This document shows, one piece after another, positions 27,386-38,211 of a DNA stretch of 64,000 nt. Made by a program: the position numbers and the translations under genes. How positions within the stretch are numbered: the stretch's first letter is position 1; the number at the start of each line of letters is the position of its first letter. The notes under the pieces were generated by a model. The model had not been told where the DNA came from. It saw only the letters and a program-made list of their open reading frames with translations, and did no database searches. Source of the stretch: Paratinospora sagittata (Eukaryota > Streptophyta > Magnoliopsida > Ranunculales > Menispermaceae); contig CM069612.1 in the NCBI GenBank assembly GCA_035771175.1, positions 30,390,150 to 30,454,149 of the forward strand, read 5' to 3'.

Positions 27386-29109
27386 TAGTTGTTTATATTA
27401 TGTGCACACTTTTAAGTGAAGAAAAAGATGCAAGAATGCACTCTTTGAATTATAAACCAATGAAATGGAACATAAATATACCCTAGACATAAAATAAATG
27501 ATGCAACAAATTATAAGTATAAACTAGGGTAAACGATGTAGTAAATACAAGAAGTAATTAATAAACTTGGGAGAGTCTCAAGGTCGAACCACAAGGATTG
27601 AGATGAGGTCCTAAAATTAAGGTTTGCTATAAGTGATGATAAAACATGAAAAATGAGAAAAAGACAAAATATGAGTTAAGTGAGAATACTTGTGAATGAT
27701 AAATGATAATGTAAGAACAATAATAAGATAGAAAGTTAGGGCATTAGAGTATGCCCAATCCTTCTCTCTCTTAGTCCTTCTTGAGTAAAATGATTAGGGG
27801 TGGAAATAATTAAAGAGTTTTCTCACTGATAAAGACAAATCTTTAAGCCCAAATATATTAAAAAGTAGTGTTCTCCCACAAAAAAATTATTATGAAAATA
27901 TAAAACAAAACTATTGTTCTAATGTGTGTGAAAGCAATATGTGAATTCTAAGTATGTGAACTACATGATATGACACATCAAAGAAAACTATAAAAAGTCA
28001 CACTACAAGATGAAAATGAAATACCTCAATCTTTAATTAGGTATTGCAAAACCAACTATACAAAATACATGATATAATGTATGAAGCTTAATACAATATC
28101 AAACAAAAGCATGAGAGAACACATATGCCAAGTAAATCAAAATATAAGTATTACCCAAGAATTTTCAAGAAGAGAGTGGAGAGGGCTTCCTCTTAGCCCT
28201 AACAAAAGACTTAGCCTTTCATGGATTTGAAGGCTAAAAAAGAACAAAAATAAAAGAAGTGAAAAATGAAAATAGGAGAAGTGATCAAGGGGAGAAAATG
28301 AAATAAAAAAAACCCCTCAGGTGTGGATTTGAGGGGTTTAAATAGATGATCAAGGGATAGGATGAACCAATAGGAAATGGTCTAAGGGTAATGTGGATAA
28401 ATGATTCAAATGGCTCATGCTCTCTTTACCCTTCTTGTATAAGATGGTAGAAAATTCAAATTAAGGGTGAAAGATAGCTATGCATAGTAAAGAGCATGGG
28501 GAAGGGTGACCAATGTAAATCAAGTAGAATGTGGTGTGTAAGAGAGACTTTCTCTAATGGTGATTATGAGAAAAAAGAGAAATAAGAAGAGTTAGGACTA
28601 ATCTAAAAACGAAAATGAAGCATATGGGATTCTTGGGATACTACTTAACATGTTACAATGTATCTTGGTTCTCTTATAAATTTAAACTCATCCTTTGAAT
28701 TTTTCTCGGGATCTACTACAAGATGAGAATGTCTCCATGTGTGCCATGTGTCCTTCTTGATTTGAGATTGCTCCAACTTCCATTGTAACCATAGATGTGA
28801 TGCCATGTGTCATGAAACTAAGTGGGGTAATGACTTCTTTAATTTGATGATCTCGAGGCTCTTAATGCTCACATGCTCCATCATGATCAATCTCATTACA
28901 TCTACTTTTCCTACAATTAGCACAAATATCACGTAATGAGAAATAAAACTATAATGAACTTGTATTATGCATGTGCTTTGAAAATTAATATATTTGCTTC
29001 TTTGAAAATGTATCAATTTATATAAAGAATAAGTCAAACATATTTTATAATTAATTATTAAATCATGAGCCTTAAAATATGATAATGCTCTATTATAAGA
29101 TAATAATTT
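27386..29109. other. Unidentified ~1.7-kb insertion within Copia-1
   Basis: Copia linker sequence stops near 27385 and resumes near 29110. The DNA between has no recognisable protein domain. It contains the phrase 'gagtctcaaggtcgaaccacaaggatt' split over 27572-27600, which I remember as common in plant repeat families but cannot assign. Near the right edge, gataatgctc (29078) and gagcattatc (29122) form a fold-back. I could not define its ends or a target duplication. Confidence 0.4.
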
Positions 29110-29556
29110 AATGTCAAAATGAGCATTATCAAGTTGCGTTGAGGAAACTTTTGGAATGATAGAAGACAATAAATGATCAGAAGAATAAGGTATAGGTGAA
29201 GATGTAGTAGATGAAGAACAGGGAACATTAGTTTCATCAAAATGAACATCACATGAAATGTAAATTCTGCCAGTAAGAGACAAGCATTTATAGCCCTTGT
29301 GATTGAGACTAAAACCCCAAAAAGTGCAAAAAGTATATCTAAAATTGAGTTAATGATCATTGTAAGGTCTTAGGTTGGGATAGCAAGTACACCCAAAGGT
29401 TCGTCGAATTGAATAATCAGGTTTTGTTTGAAATAAAACTTTAATTGGAGACTTGTTGCCAATGAGAAAAGTAGGTAGCCTGTTAGATAGATAGACTGAT
29501 GTTTGAAAAGCTTCACCCCAAAAATGTAAGGGTAATTTGGCATGGGCAAGTAAGGC
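29110..29556 (-). pseudogene. Copia-1 integrase, C-terminal part (left of Gypsy-1)
   Basis: The minus-strand frame 29562-29350 reads LLAHAKLPLHFWGEAF, SVYLSNRLPT and FGCTCYPNLRPYN, typical of the copia integrase end. It joins in frame with 40440 onward once Gypsy-1 and one AAGGC copy are removed. Confidence 0.85.
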
Positions 29557-29558
29557 TG

Positions 29559-30039
29559 TCACACCCTGGGTTGCACAACGTGCCCCCTACCCAGGTGCGG
29601 GCGCACCCCCTCGGGGCGAACGCCTAGCCATTATATATCCACAGTATTGTCTTCATTGGGGTCCACAGAACACTGGACGCACCCAACGACCTTTGTCCTT
29701 TCCCTATGCAGAACACTGCACAGTCCAGGGGCCTCCCCCAAATTCAAACTCGCAACCTCTTCCTCATAAGGTTAGATTTCGCAACTTGAGTACCCATTGA
29801 ATGGGTACTCAAGTTGCGAAATCTAACCTTATGAGGAAGAGGTTGCGAGTTTGAATTTGGGGGAGGCCCCTGGACTGTGCAGTGTTCTGCATAGGGAAAG
29901 GACAAAGGTCGTTGGGTGCGTACAGTGTTTTTTGGACCCCAATAAAGACAATACTGTGGATATATAATGGCTAGGCGTTCGCCCCGAGGGGGTGCGCCCG
30001 CACCTGGGTAGGGGGCACGCTGTGCAACCCAGGGTGTGA
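29559..30039. repeat. 480-bp near-perfect palindrome at the Gypsy-1 left end
   Basis: Two 240-bp arms (29559-29798 and 29800-30039) are reverse complements with about five mismatches and no gap, centred at 29799. Each arm resembles a SINE-like unit. It contains a tRNA B-box-like stretch (GGTTGCGAGTTTGAATTTG on the right arm), a CpG-rich stem (GTTCGCCCCGAGGGGGTGCG), and a poly(A) run at 30039-30048 on the right arm only. Immediately beyond are 'gctctgataccaac', the complement of the retrotransposon primer site, and the 3' LTR. Confidence 0.85.
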
Positions 30040-30784
30040 AAAAAAAAAGCTCTGATACCAACTGCGGCGACCCTGCGCCCCGGACCACCAACCCTGCAGG
30101 GAATGGCGTGCGGAATGCCGGGGCGGGACACCCGGCGTAGGCATCTCCGACCACTCTTCAACTCCCGTGAGGTGGTTGAGACCCTACAAGCCTTATCCCA
30201 AACAACGATATGATATCAAAAGGTATTAAACAAAACTACCTACGGTATTAATCATCCAAGACAAGAGATAATCCATAAAAAAATGAACCATAAATAATAA
30301 TCATAATCCCTACAGTCCATTAAAATTGACATACTCATAAAGTCCAAATTTGTGGGTACAAATAAAACCGTCATATGCCCACATAGTCTATCTAACAAGT
30401 CCCAACTCACCCATACTACAATGTGGTAAGTGTTATAATTACATAATCCAAAATATAGTACTTCATAATTTAAAACACAATTCAATCAAAATGCCTCTCA
30501 ACTCACATCGAGGCCTTGGATTCTCTCGGAGGCAAGGCCCTCAAGATATGACTACTCCTTTGCCCTTATTCGGGACAGAAGGACCTGAAAGAGGAAAATG
30601 AGGGTGAGCCAACGATGCCCAGTGAATAGAATTCAAATATGCTATCAATACTCATCAATAAAAACCATGTATGCATGTCAATGTGTAGCATGATTAAAAG
30701 CTCATAACATATAGATATCAAGCATTTATAATAAGTTCGATGCAAGTAAAAGTTTATCAATTTGGATCCACATTCCACATGCCT

Positions 30785-30943
30785 TGGGTTACTAGTACAC
30801 GTCTATTTCACCGTGCTGTTGATCCCAATCATGTTTATTTGGGTTACTAGTACACGTCTATTTCACCGTGCCGTTGATCCCAATCATTTTTATTTGGGTT
30901 ACTAGTACACATCTATTTCACCGTGCCGTTGATCCCAATCATT
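30785..30943. repeat. 55-bp tandem repeat (about 2.9 copies) in the Gypsy-1 3' LTR
   Basis: Units start at 30785, 30840 and 30895 with 'tgggttactagtacac'. The 5' LTR keeps only about 1.3 copies because of its internal deletion. Confidence 0.85.
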
Positions 30944-32042
30944 TTCTTTCCTAAAACCCTCTTATGACAAGGTTAAGTCCCCCTATTAGCCAGATAGATG
31001 GGTCCAACCAAAGTCATAAGGTTTTCTCAAATCAATGCATCATTCAAAACATTAGAACACATTCATGCTTTCAAGATACAATATATATAAGTGATATGAT
31101 GACATAAAAGATATAATCATAAATGAAGTCTACTCACAACCAAGCCTCGCGAGAGTATTTAACCACACACGACCTCCAAACCGAATCAACCCAATCAAGA
31201 TCCTGAAACATTCATCAATGTCCTACCATACGTCAATTTCTATGCTCAATCACATAGACATTACACATCAACCCTAAATCATCCCACATATAGACAATAG
31301 GCCTAAATCTCATCTAATCCCATCATTCAACTCAAATCACATGACTTAGGCCTCTAATGCATAGTTCTCATTCATAAACCATTCTATTAATCAAAAGATG
31401 CTGATTTTCAATTCCTTAGGCATAAACATGCCCAAATTGGGTCACTTGATCACAAGTAGGCCTAACCCATGATATGGTCACAACCACCAAATCAGTAGCA
31501 TAATCAACCCTATTCATGCTTAATTAAACATAAGTTGCATCAATTCAATGATTCTAGGCCAAAAGCATCAAATGCCCTAAAATATGAAAATTTTCATACT
31601 TAGGCCATATTGCCGATTTACACTAGGTCACCATGTTCAGCCATGTATATCACTGATTTTGCATCATAGGTTCATTAACAATGGCAACTAGGTCAACATA
31701 GTTGACATGCAAGCTATTTGGAAATGTTTAAGTTCATATTCTAAATTTAGGTCTAATACAAGCACCTTACCAATTCTTTATTTAATATTCTGTTCAGATG
31801 CATTAATCTGCCAATAGAAATACGTAATCACAAAATCAACCGTACATATTGAATTATGTGAAGAAACAAACCTTCTGTCCAAATATCAGCCCAATCCAAC
31901 GGTGGACCGAAAAGATATGTATCTTTGATGAACAAGTATCTAATCAGACAGTTTCTCCTTTCCTGCTGCAAATACCCAAACTCAGATGGCTATATCACAC
32001 AAAATACTAAACGTATAAACATCTTCATCATTAAAAATATAG

Positions 32043-32394
32043 AAATATCTGTTATAAACTACATACCCAAATTTGATATCCATCCAACGGTAGATTGAGG
32101 AGATCTACAAGTTTGACCAAAACGGCACGAGAAACCCAGAAATTCCGACCATCTTTGTTTGAGAGGTTATATCTCTTAGAAAAAGCCTTAATTAAGATCT
32201 CCACCGTTCAGAATGTCGAAATATCTGTTTTAAACTACATACCCAAATTTTATAACCATCTAACGGTAGATTTAGGAGATCTATAAGTTTGAGCGAAACG
32301 GTGCGAGAAATCCAGACTTTCCGACCAGCTTTGTTTGAGAGGTTAGATCTCTTAGACGAAACCTCTGATCAAGATCTCCACCGATTGAATGAAG
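32043..32394. repeat. 176-bp tandem duplication in the Gypsy-1 LTR
   Basis: Units starting 'aaatatctgtt' at 32043 and 32219, about 85-90% alike by eye, both containing 'aacggtagat' and 'ttgtttgagaggtta'. The same pair is present in the 5' LTR (39415-39770). Confidence 0.75.
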
Positions 32395-33100
32395 AACCAT
32401 AAGTTACGAACGTGCTGAAAAAGTTTGAGCTCAATCTGACCGTATATTCCGAAGATCCACCTCTTTGATGGAAACGTCGCAGGGATCTTCCTCCTGCAAC
32501 TCTCTCACTCCTTCTCTTCTTCTTTCCTTTCTCTTCTTTTCTTTCTCTCCACTCACCTCTTTCTAGCACTTCCTTGATTCCCTCCTTGATTCTCTCCTTA
32601 ATTCTCTCCTTGATTCTCTCCTTGATTCCCTCCACTCATTCTAGCACTTCCTTGAAGAAGAGAAGTGGGCATTGGACACTTGTCCACTTTCATGCACCAA
32701 CCTTCACATGTGTTGGTCTCATACTACCCATACCAACCACATGTATTTTAAATGTCCAATCCATTTAATACACCAAATTTTCAATTTCATTTATCCTTTT
32801 ATTCAATCAATCCTAACCCATATCAATTCATGGTTTAATGAGCCCATGCATAAATCATAACATATGCATTATACTTTAATTTAACATGACTCATATACAA
32901 TTTATGATACATATATTTATATACATTATCAAGCATCAACTATACAAACAATAAACAATCATCAAACAAACACCAAACATATCAAGACAACACATAGAGT
33001 TTGGGCAAAAATGCAATTGGGTTATGGGCTAGATGAAATAATTTTGGGAGCGTCACATCACACCCACCTTAGAATGAACTTCGTCCTCGAAGTTTTAAGG

Positions 33101-34660
33101 TTAAGAATTACCTAAGCCCATGAACTCGGCAAAGTGCTCCATCATGTAGTCCTCACGCTTCCAAGTAACCTGTTCCTCGCCATGGAACTGCCATCTCACC
33201 TTAACCATCGGAATCTCGCGGTTACGTAACCTCTGGACCTTCCGGTCAAGTATCTGAATAGGTTCCTCATCATAAGTCCCATCCTGCCTCAGTTCAATGT
33301 TACTCCAGTCCAAGACGTGATCAAAATCACTCTTGTACGCTCTCAGCATTGACACATGAAAGACATTGTGGACTGCTGCTAACTGAGGTGGCAAGGCTAA
33401 TCGGTAAGCGACGGGGCCAATTCGTTCTAAAACCTCGAACGACCCAATAAATCTCGGAGCGAGCTTGCCTTTTATCCCAAATCTAGTTTGGCCCTTCTGA
33501 GGTGAGACCTTCAATAAAACTTGGTCACCCACCTCGAACTCTACGGTTTTCCGCTTGGCATCAGTGTAACTCTTCTGCCTGTCTTGGGCTACTTTCATAT
33601 TATGCTTGATCCTCTTAATATTCTCTGTGTGTTCTTGTACAAACTCTGGTCCCATCATCGCAACATCCCCTACCTCCGTCCAACGGATCGGAGATCTACA
33701 GGGTCGACCATACAATGCCTCAAAAGGAGCAATGCCAATACTGGACTGATAGCTATTGTTGTACACGAACTCACACAAATGTATGTGCTCATCCCAGTTA
33801 CCACTGGACTGAAGGACACAAGCTCGAAACATATCCTCTAAAATCGATATCAACCTCTCAGACTGGCCATCCGTCTGGGGGTGAAAAGCGGTACTGAGAT
33901 CTAGTCTAGTGCCGAGCTGCCTCTGCAACCCCTGCCAGAATACCGATGTAAACCTCGGATCCCTATCTGACACAATCGAAACAGGCACTCCATGTAATCT
34001 GACTATCTCCCGCATATAGAGTCTGCTCAGCTTGTCCATAGAATCCCTAGTGTTCACCGGTAGAAAGTGAGCGGACTTGGTCAAGCGATCAATAATAACC
34101 CAAACAACATTATGTCTCCTCGGGGTGTTGGGTAATCCCACAACAAAGTCCATAGTGACATGCTCCCATTTCCACTCAGGAATGGCAAGCGGTTGCATCT
34201 GCCCTCCAGGCCCCTGATGCTCAGCTTTGACTCTTTGACAGATCTCACACCTCTGAATGAACTGAGCTATTTCTCTCTTCATGTCGGGCCACCAATACAT
34301 TCTTTTCATATCATGATACATCTTGGTTCCGCCAGGATGAATAGCATAATGAGATCTGTGAGCCTCTTGGAGAACACTCTGTCTAAGTCGTGGATCTGCG
34401 GGAACCCATAAACGTCCCCTAAATCTCAAGGCACCATCAGATGACAAGTGTCAATCAGTAAAATCACTGCTCTCAGCCCAAGACTTGTATATCCCATAAT
34501 CAACGTCAAGTCTCTGTTGGTCAATTACCTCCTGGACTTGTGTAGGCTGAGCTCTCATTTGAGCACATATCACAATCTGATCTGAAGGGGTAGCACATAT
34601 ACTCATAACCGTAGCCGCCTCAAGTAGTCTCCACTCATGAGACATCTGGTGTGCTACCAT
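33101..34660 (-). pseudogene. Gypsy-1 integrase with chromodomain-like tail
   Basis: Frame 34660-33101 is interrupted by one stop at 34451-34453; the 448-codon remainder is open. It contains the HHCC zinc-binding module (HRSHYAIHPGGTKMY, CEICQRVKAEHQGPGG). The DDE core follows (DRLTKSAHFLPV, SDRDPRFTSVFW, HPQTDGQSER). Then come GPY-type sequence and a chromodomain-like end (RKVQRLRNREIPMVKVRW). It inserts cDNA into the host genome. Confidence 0.9.
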
Positions 34661-35549
34661 AACTGTCTCTACCCGGCTTCCTGCTCAATGCATCAGCCAC
34701 TACATTGACTTTACCTGAGTGGTATTCCAATGTAAAATCATAGTATTTGAGGAGCTCTAACCACCTTCTCTGCCTCATGTTCAATTCCTTCTGAGAGAAC
34801 AAGTACTTGAGGCTCTTATGGTCAGAATACAAAGTGAATCTCTCACCATAGAGATAATGCCTCCAAATCTTCAAAGCAAAAACCACTGCGGCCAGTTCTA
34901 AGTCATGAACAGGGTAATTTTTTTCATGCACCTTCAACTGCCTCGATGCATAAGCAATGACCCTATCCTTCTGCATCAACACGCAACCCAAGCCGATACG
35001 AGAGGCATCAGTATAGATAACTAACTCCTGATCATGCTCTGGCAAAATCAACACTGGCGTAGATGTCAATCTTTTCTTCAACTCTAAAAAGGCATTCTCA
35101 CACTCCTCGGTCAATACAAAGGACACATCTTTCTGGGTGAGCCTAGTCATAGGTGTAGCTATCTTGGAGAATCCCTGAACGAATCTCCTATAGTAACCAG
35201 CTAACCCAAGAAAGCTTCTGATCTCGGTCACTGTGGTAGGCCTAGGCCAACTGATAATGGCTTCAACCTTAGACGGATCAACTGAAATCACCTCAGAACT
35301 CACCACATGACCTAAGAACTTCACTTCGGTGATCCAAAACTCGCACTTGCTCAGCTTTGCATATAGCCTATGCTCTCTCAGAGTTTGCAAGGTCATTCTA
35401 AGGTGTTCTTCATGCTCAGCCTGAGTCTTGGAATACACCAATATGTCATCAATGAAGACGATGACAAACTTATCCAGATACTGCCTAAAGACCCTCTGCA
35501 TCAGGTCCATGAACATCTCCGGTGCATTAGTCACACCAAATGGCATCAC
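34635..35549 (-). CDS. Gypsy-1 reverse transcriptase C part and RNase H (open 304-codon fragment)
   Basis: The reverse transcriptase palm has [16 protein letters not shown] and [11 protein letters not shown] (YxDD-type site). It is followed by the thumb ([11 protein letters not shown]) and RNase H ([56 protein letters not shown]). It is separated from the N-terminal half by the solo LTR inserted at 35563. A frameshift near 34650 leads to the next frame. Confidence 0.9.
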   Translation of the reverse strand: MMPFGVTNAPEMFMDLMQRVFRQYLDKFVIVFIDDILVYSKTQAEHEEHLRMTLQTLREHRLYAKLSKCEFWITEVKFLGHVVSSEVISVDPSKVEAIISWPRPTTVTEIRSFLGLAGYYRRFVQGFSKIATPMTRLTQKDVSFVLTEECENAFLELKKRLTSTPVLILPEHDQELVIYTDASRIGLGCVLMQKDRVIAYASRQLKVHEKNYPVHDLELAAVVFALKIWRHYLYGERFTLYSDHKSLKYLFSQKELNMRQRRWLELLKYYDFTLEYHSGKVNVVADALSRKPGRDSYGSTPDVS

Positions 35550-35562
35550 AAGGAAGTCATAA

Positions 35563-35989
35563 TGTCACGACGCCCCACAATGAACAGTACCCCCTATTTG
35601 ATGAACAATAATTTACTATTCATACTACTATTTATAATAGTATTGATGAACATTATTACTATTCAAGTACTGTTTATTATTTTCTTTTATTTTATCTTTT
35701 TATTCGTTCTTCTTCGTACACTCAATCACATACACGTATTTTGACTCCTACGTATAAAATACGTGTCTTATCAAACGTATAGTTAGCTCTTACATATAAA
35801 ATACGTGTATTATCACGCGTATATGTAGCTCATACGTATAAAATACGTGTATTATCAAATGTATATTGAGCTCCAATGTATAAAATACGTGTATTAGCAA
35901 ACGTATATTGAGCTCTTATGTATAATATATGTGTATTATACATCTCGATATACGTGTACGTCATTTACTTAAATTTACGGGGTGTTACA
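35563..35989 (-). mobile_element. Solo LTR inserted in Gypsy-1 reverse transcriptase
   Basis: 427 bp, TGTCACGACGCC...GGGGTGTTACA, flanked by a perfect 5-bp duplication CATAA (35558-35562, 35990-35994). Removing it restores the RT reading (RTRYGHYDFLVM). Its ends match the Gypsy-2 LTR ends, so it is the same family, reduced by LTR-LTR recombination. Its plus-left portion is shorter than the Gypsy-2 LTR. Confidence 0.9.
35745..35955. repeat. ~43-bp tandem repeats with TATA-like palindromes in the solo LTR
   Basis: About five degenerate copies of a unit containing 'tacgtataaaatacgtgtatt' split by 'atcaaacgtatattgagctc'. Each core is near-palindromic around TATAAAA. One or two similar units survive in the Gypsy-2 LTRs (48170-48220, 52490-52540). 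Confidence 0.75.
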
Positions 35990-36072
35990 CATAATGTCCA
36001 TAGCGGGTTCTGAATGCTGTCTTATGCACATCTTCCTCCCTGATCCTCAGCTGATGATACCCGGAGCGCAAA

Positions 36073-36930
36073 TTAATCTTCGAAAAATACTTCGCTCCCC
36101 TTCAACTGATCAAACAAGTCATCAATCCTTGGGAGAGGATATTTGTTCTTGATGGTCACCCTGTTCAATTGGCGATAGTCGATGCATAACCGCAAGCTCC
36201 CATCTTTCTTTTTCACAAAAATAACTGGAGCTCCCCAGGGTGACACACTCGGGCAAATAAAGCCTTTAGCCAATAACTCCTCGAGCTGTTTCTGCAACTC
36301 TTTCAACTCGGCTGGCGCCATTCTATCTGGTGTCATGGAGATAGGCTTCGTGCCAGGGACTAGTTCAATAATGAAATCGATCTCTCACTTCGGTGGTAAT
36401 CCTGGAAGATCCGCAGGGAACACATCTCGAAAGTCCCTAACAATGGCAATATCCTCAAGTATAACCTCACTAGTCTCTTCCTCATCAGGCACTAACCCAG
36501 CCAAAATCTCCCTATCTCCATCAGTCACAAATCTACCCCTTGTGACTGTCTGGTCTGAAGCTTTACCCTGTAGTGTAAACACTGGGTGTCCGAGGATTTG
36601 AAAAATGATTCTCTTTACGAAACAGTCGACAACTGCATGATATGCCGCGAGCCAATCCATCCCTAGAATTGCATCAAACTCTAAAAACTCTAGGACTCGA
36701 AAGTCAATAGGCATCTCAACATCACCAATCTGAACTACACACTGGCTACAGATCATGTTCGGGTAGATCCTATCCCCAGCTATAGTACTCACCACTAACC
36801 ACGTACTAGCCCTAATGGGAGTCAAATGCAAATTATCTACCATACGTCCAGATATGAATGATAATGTAGACCCAGCATCAAATAATACATGCATAGAAGT
36901 ACCACAAATAATAAGAGTACCTTCCACCAA
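36073..36930 (-). pseudogene. Gypsy-1 protease and reverse transcriptase N-terminal part
   Basis: 36930-36385 holds the aspartic protease (VLFDAGSTLSFIS, FDAILGMDWL) and the linker ending FPADLPGLPPK. A frameshift follows. 36336-36073 starts the reverse transcriptase ([34 protein letters not shown]). The next codons up to 35990 run in another frame and meet the inserted solo LTR. Confidence 0.87.
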
Positions 36931-36989
36931 AGTCCTGGATGCTGTCGGGTCTGGCTCAGTAGCTGCCTTTGTTGTCTCTCTGGCACTGG

Positions 36990-38056
36990 ACTGTTACACA
37001 AATCCCTGAGCTCTCTGAAAATTTGGACACTCGGACTTCCTATGCCCAGCCTGCCCACATTGATAACATAAAAATGGAGCCCTGGGCGCAGATGACCCAG
37101 TCTGAGATGTCGTCACATAACTTCCTCGGCCTCAACCTTTGCCTCGGCCAGCAGTCTGTGGGAATGGGGGTCTCGGTGCACTCGGTGCCTGAATAGGAAT
37201 CGGGACAGGAGAGGAAACCACTGGTGAGGCCATCATACCAGTCTGAACCTGGGATGCCTTACTCTGAGCACCCTCGGACTGTGCTCCTCTATAAAACTTT
37301 CTCTTATTTCCCCATTTACCCTTCTTCCATGGAGTTTGGAACTGTCCCCCGGACTCTGCCTGTGAAGTCTGTACACCCGGAGCTGCCCGTGTAGACATAC
37401 CATCAACCCGCTCAGCCAACTCATACTGTTTGGCCCCTCTGGACCACTGTGGCAAAATCAATCATCTTCGTTACAGACAAGGCCTGTCGGATCGCAGGCC
37501 TTAGGTTCAAAGAAAACCTCATAATCTTGTCACTCGGCGTCTAAATTAACCCAGGGGCATAAACTGCGAGCTGCCTAAATCTGAGCTCGTACTTCCTGAC
37601 TGACATGGTGCCTTGTGTGAGATTCAAAGACTCGAGTTGTTTAGCCTGTCTCTCAGTCTCTGTAACGTAAACCTGTAAGAACAACCGTTTGAAGGTGTCC
37701 CAGCTCTTCACTGCCCCCTGTGTATCCAAAACTGAAAGCCACCAGTCCTCTGCATCACTCTCCAGTGTGTGAGCAGCACATAGGACCTGAGACTCCTCAT
37801 CAAGCTCTAAGAAGCGACTGATCTTCTCGACATTCTTCAGCCAATCTTCGGCCTTCTTCAAGTCAACCCCACCAGTGAATTCCTTAGGCTTTAGCTTCAT
37901 GAACTTCTCTAGCAGTCTGATCCGCCGATCAGTGGGGTTCTCCACAACAATAGGAGCAAGTGTAGGCATAGGCTGAGATACAACCATTTGAGGTCTTGCT
38001 GCCCCTGCAGCTCTACTAGCCTCGGCCCCACTAGTGCCTGCCTAATAACTACCCAT
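36990..38056 (-). pseudogene. Gypsy-1 gag
   Basis: The candidate ATG at 38056 is followed by an in-frame stop four codons later. The main capsid frame is 37987-37541, with FTGGVDLKKAEDWL, ESDAEDWW and YELRFRQLAVYAPG. It continues in other frames through 37461-37132 (Q/G-rich) to a CCHC zinc knuckle near 37004-37070 (CYQCGQAGHRKSEC). This is a Ty3/gypsy capsid plus nucleocapsid. Stops at about 37541 and a frameshift near 37460 break it. Confidence 0.85.
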
Positions 38057-38197
38057 ATCATATAATACACACAGAAAATATGATAGTAAGGCTTTTAAGT
38101 TAGTTCCTTTAAACTTTTTAATCACCTAAATCTCTCACCCAATTCCTAGGTCAAAGTCATCTAAGTCCAATACATAGAGCAAACCTAGTAAAATCAG

Positions 38198-38209
38198 GCT
38201 CTGATACCA
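38198..38209 (-). other. Gypsy-1 primer-binding site
   Basis: The minus strand reads TGGTATCAGAGC, complementary to the initiator tRNA-Met 3' end, two bases after the 5' LTR. Confidence 0.85.
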
Positions 38210-38211
38210 AC

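Larger units (their letters stand above)
30063..33058 (-). repeat. Gypsy-1 3' LTR (full length)
   Basis: 2996 bp starting TGTGACGC at 33058. It is preceded by a purine-rich tract (AAGGTGGGTGTGA on the minus strand). By eye it shows roughly 15 mismatches to the 5' LTR in the first ~560 aligned bases at the U5 end. It contains the transcript-region signature of plant gypsy LTRs (minus strand GGCTCACCCTCATTTTCC near 30593-30610). Confidence 0.88.

Noticed and set aside
29537..30161. Three overlapping open frames of 87-136 codons on both strands
   Set aside because: They are mirror readings of the palindrome arms and of LTR sequence; the same peptide appears from both strands and no family is recognisable.
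32369..32635. Open frame with KERI repeats (and its 40012-39761 twin)
   Set aside because: It is produced by a 12-bp simple repeat (ttgattctctcc) within the Gypsy-1 LTR, not a gene.
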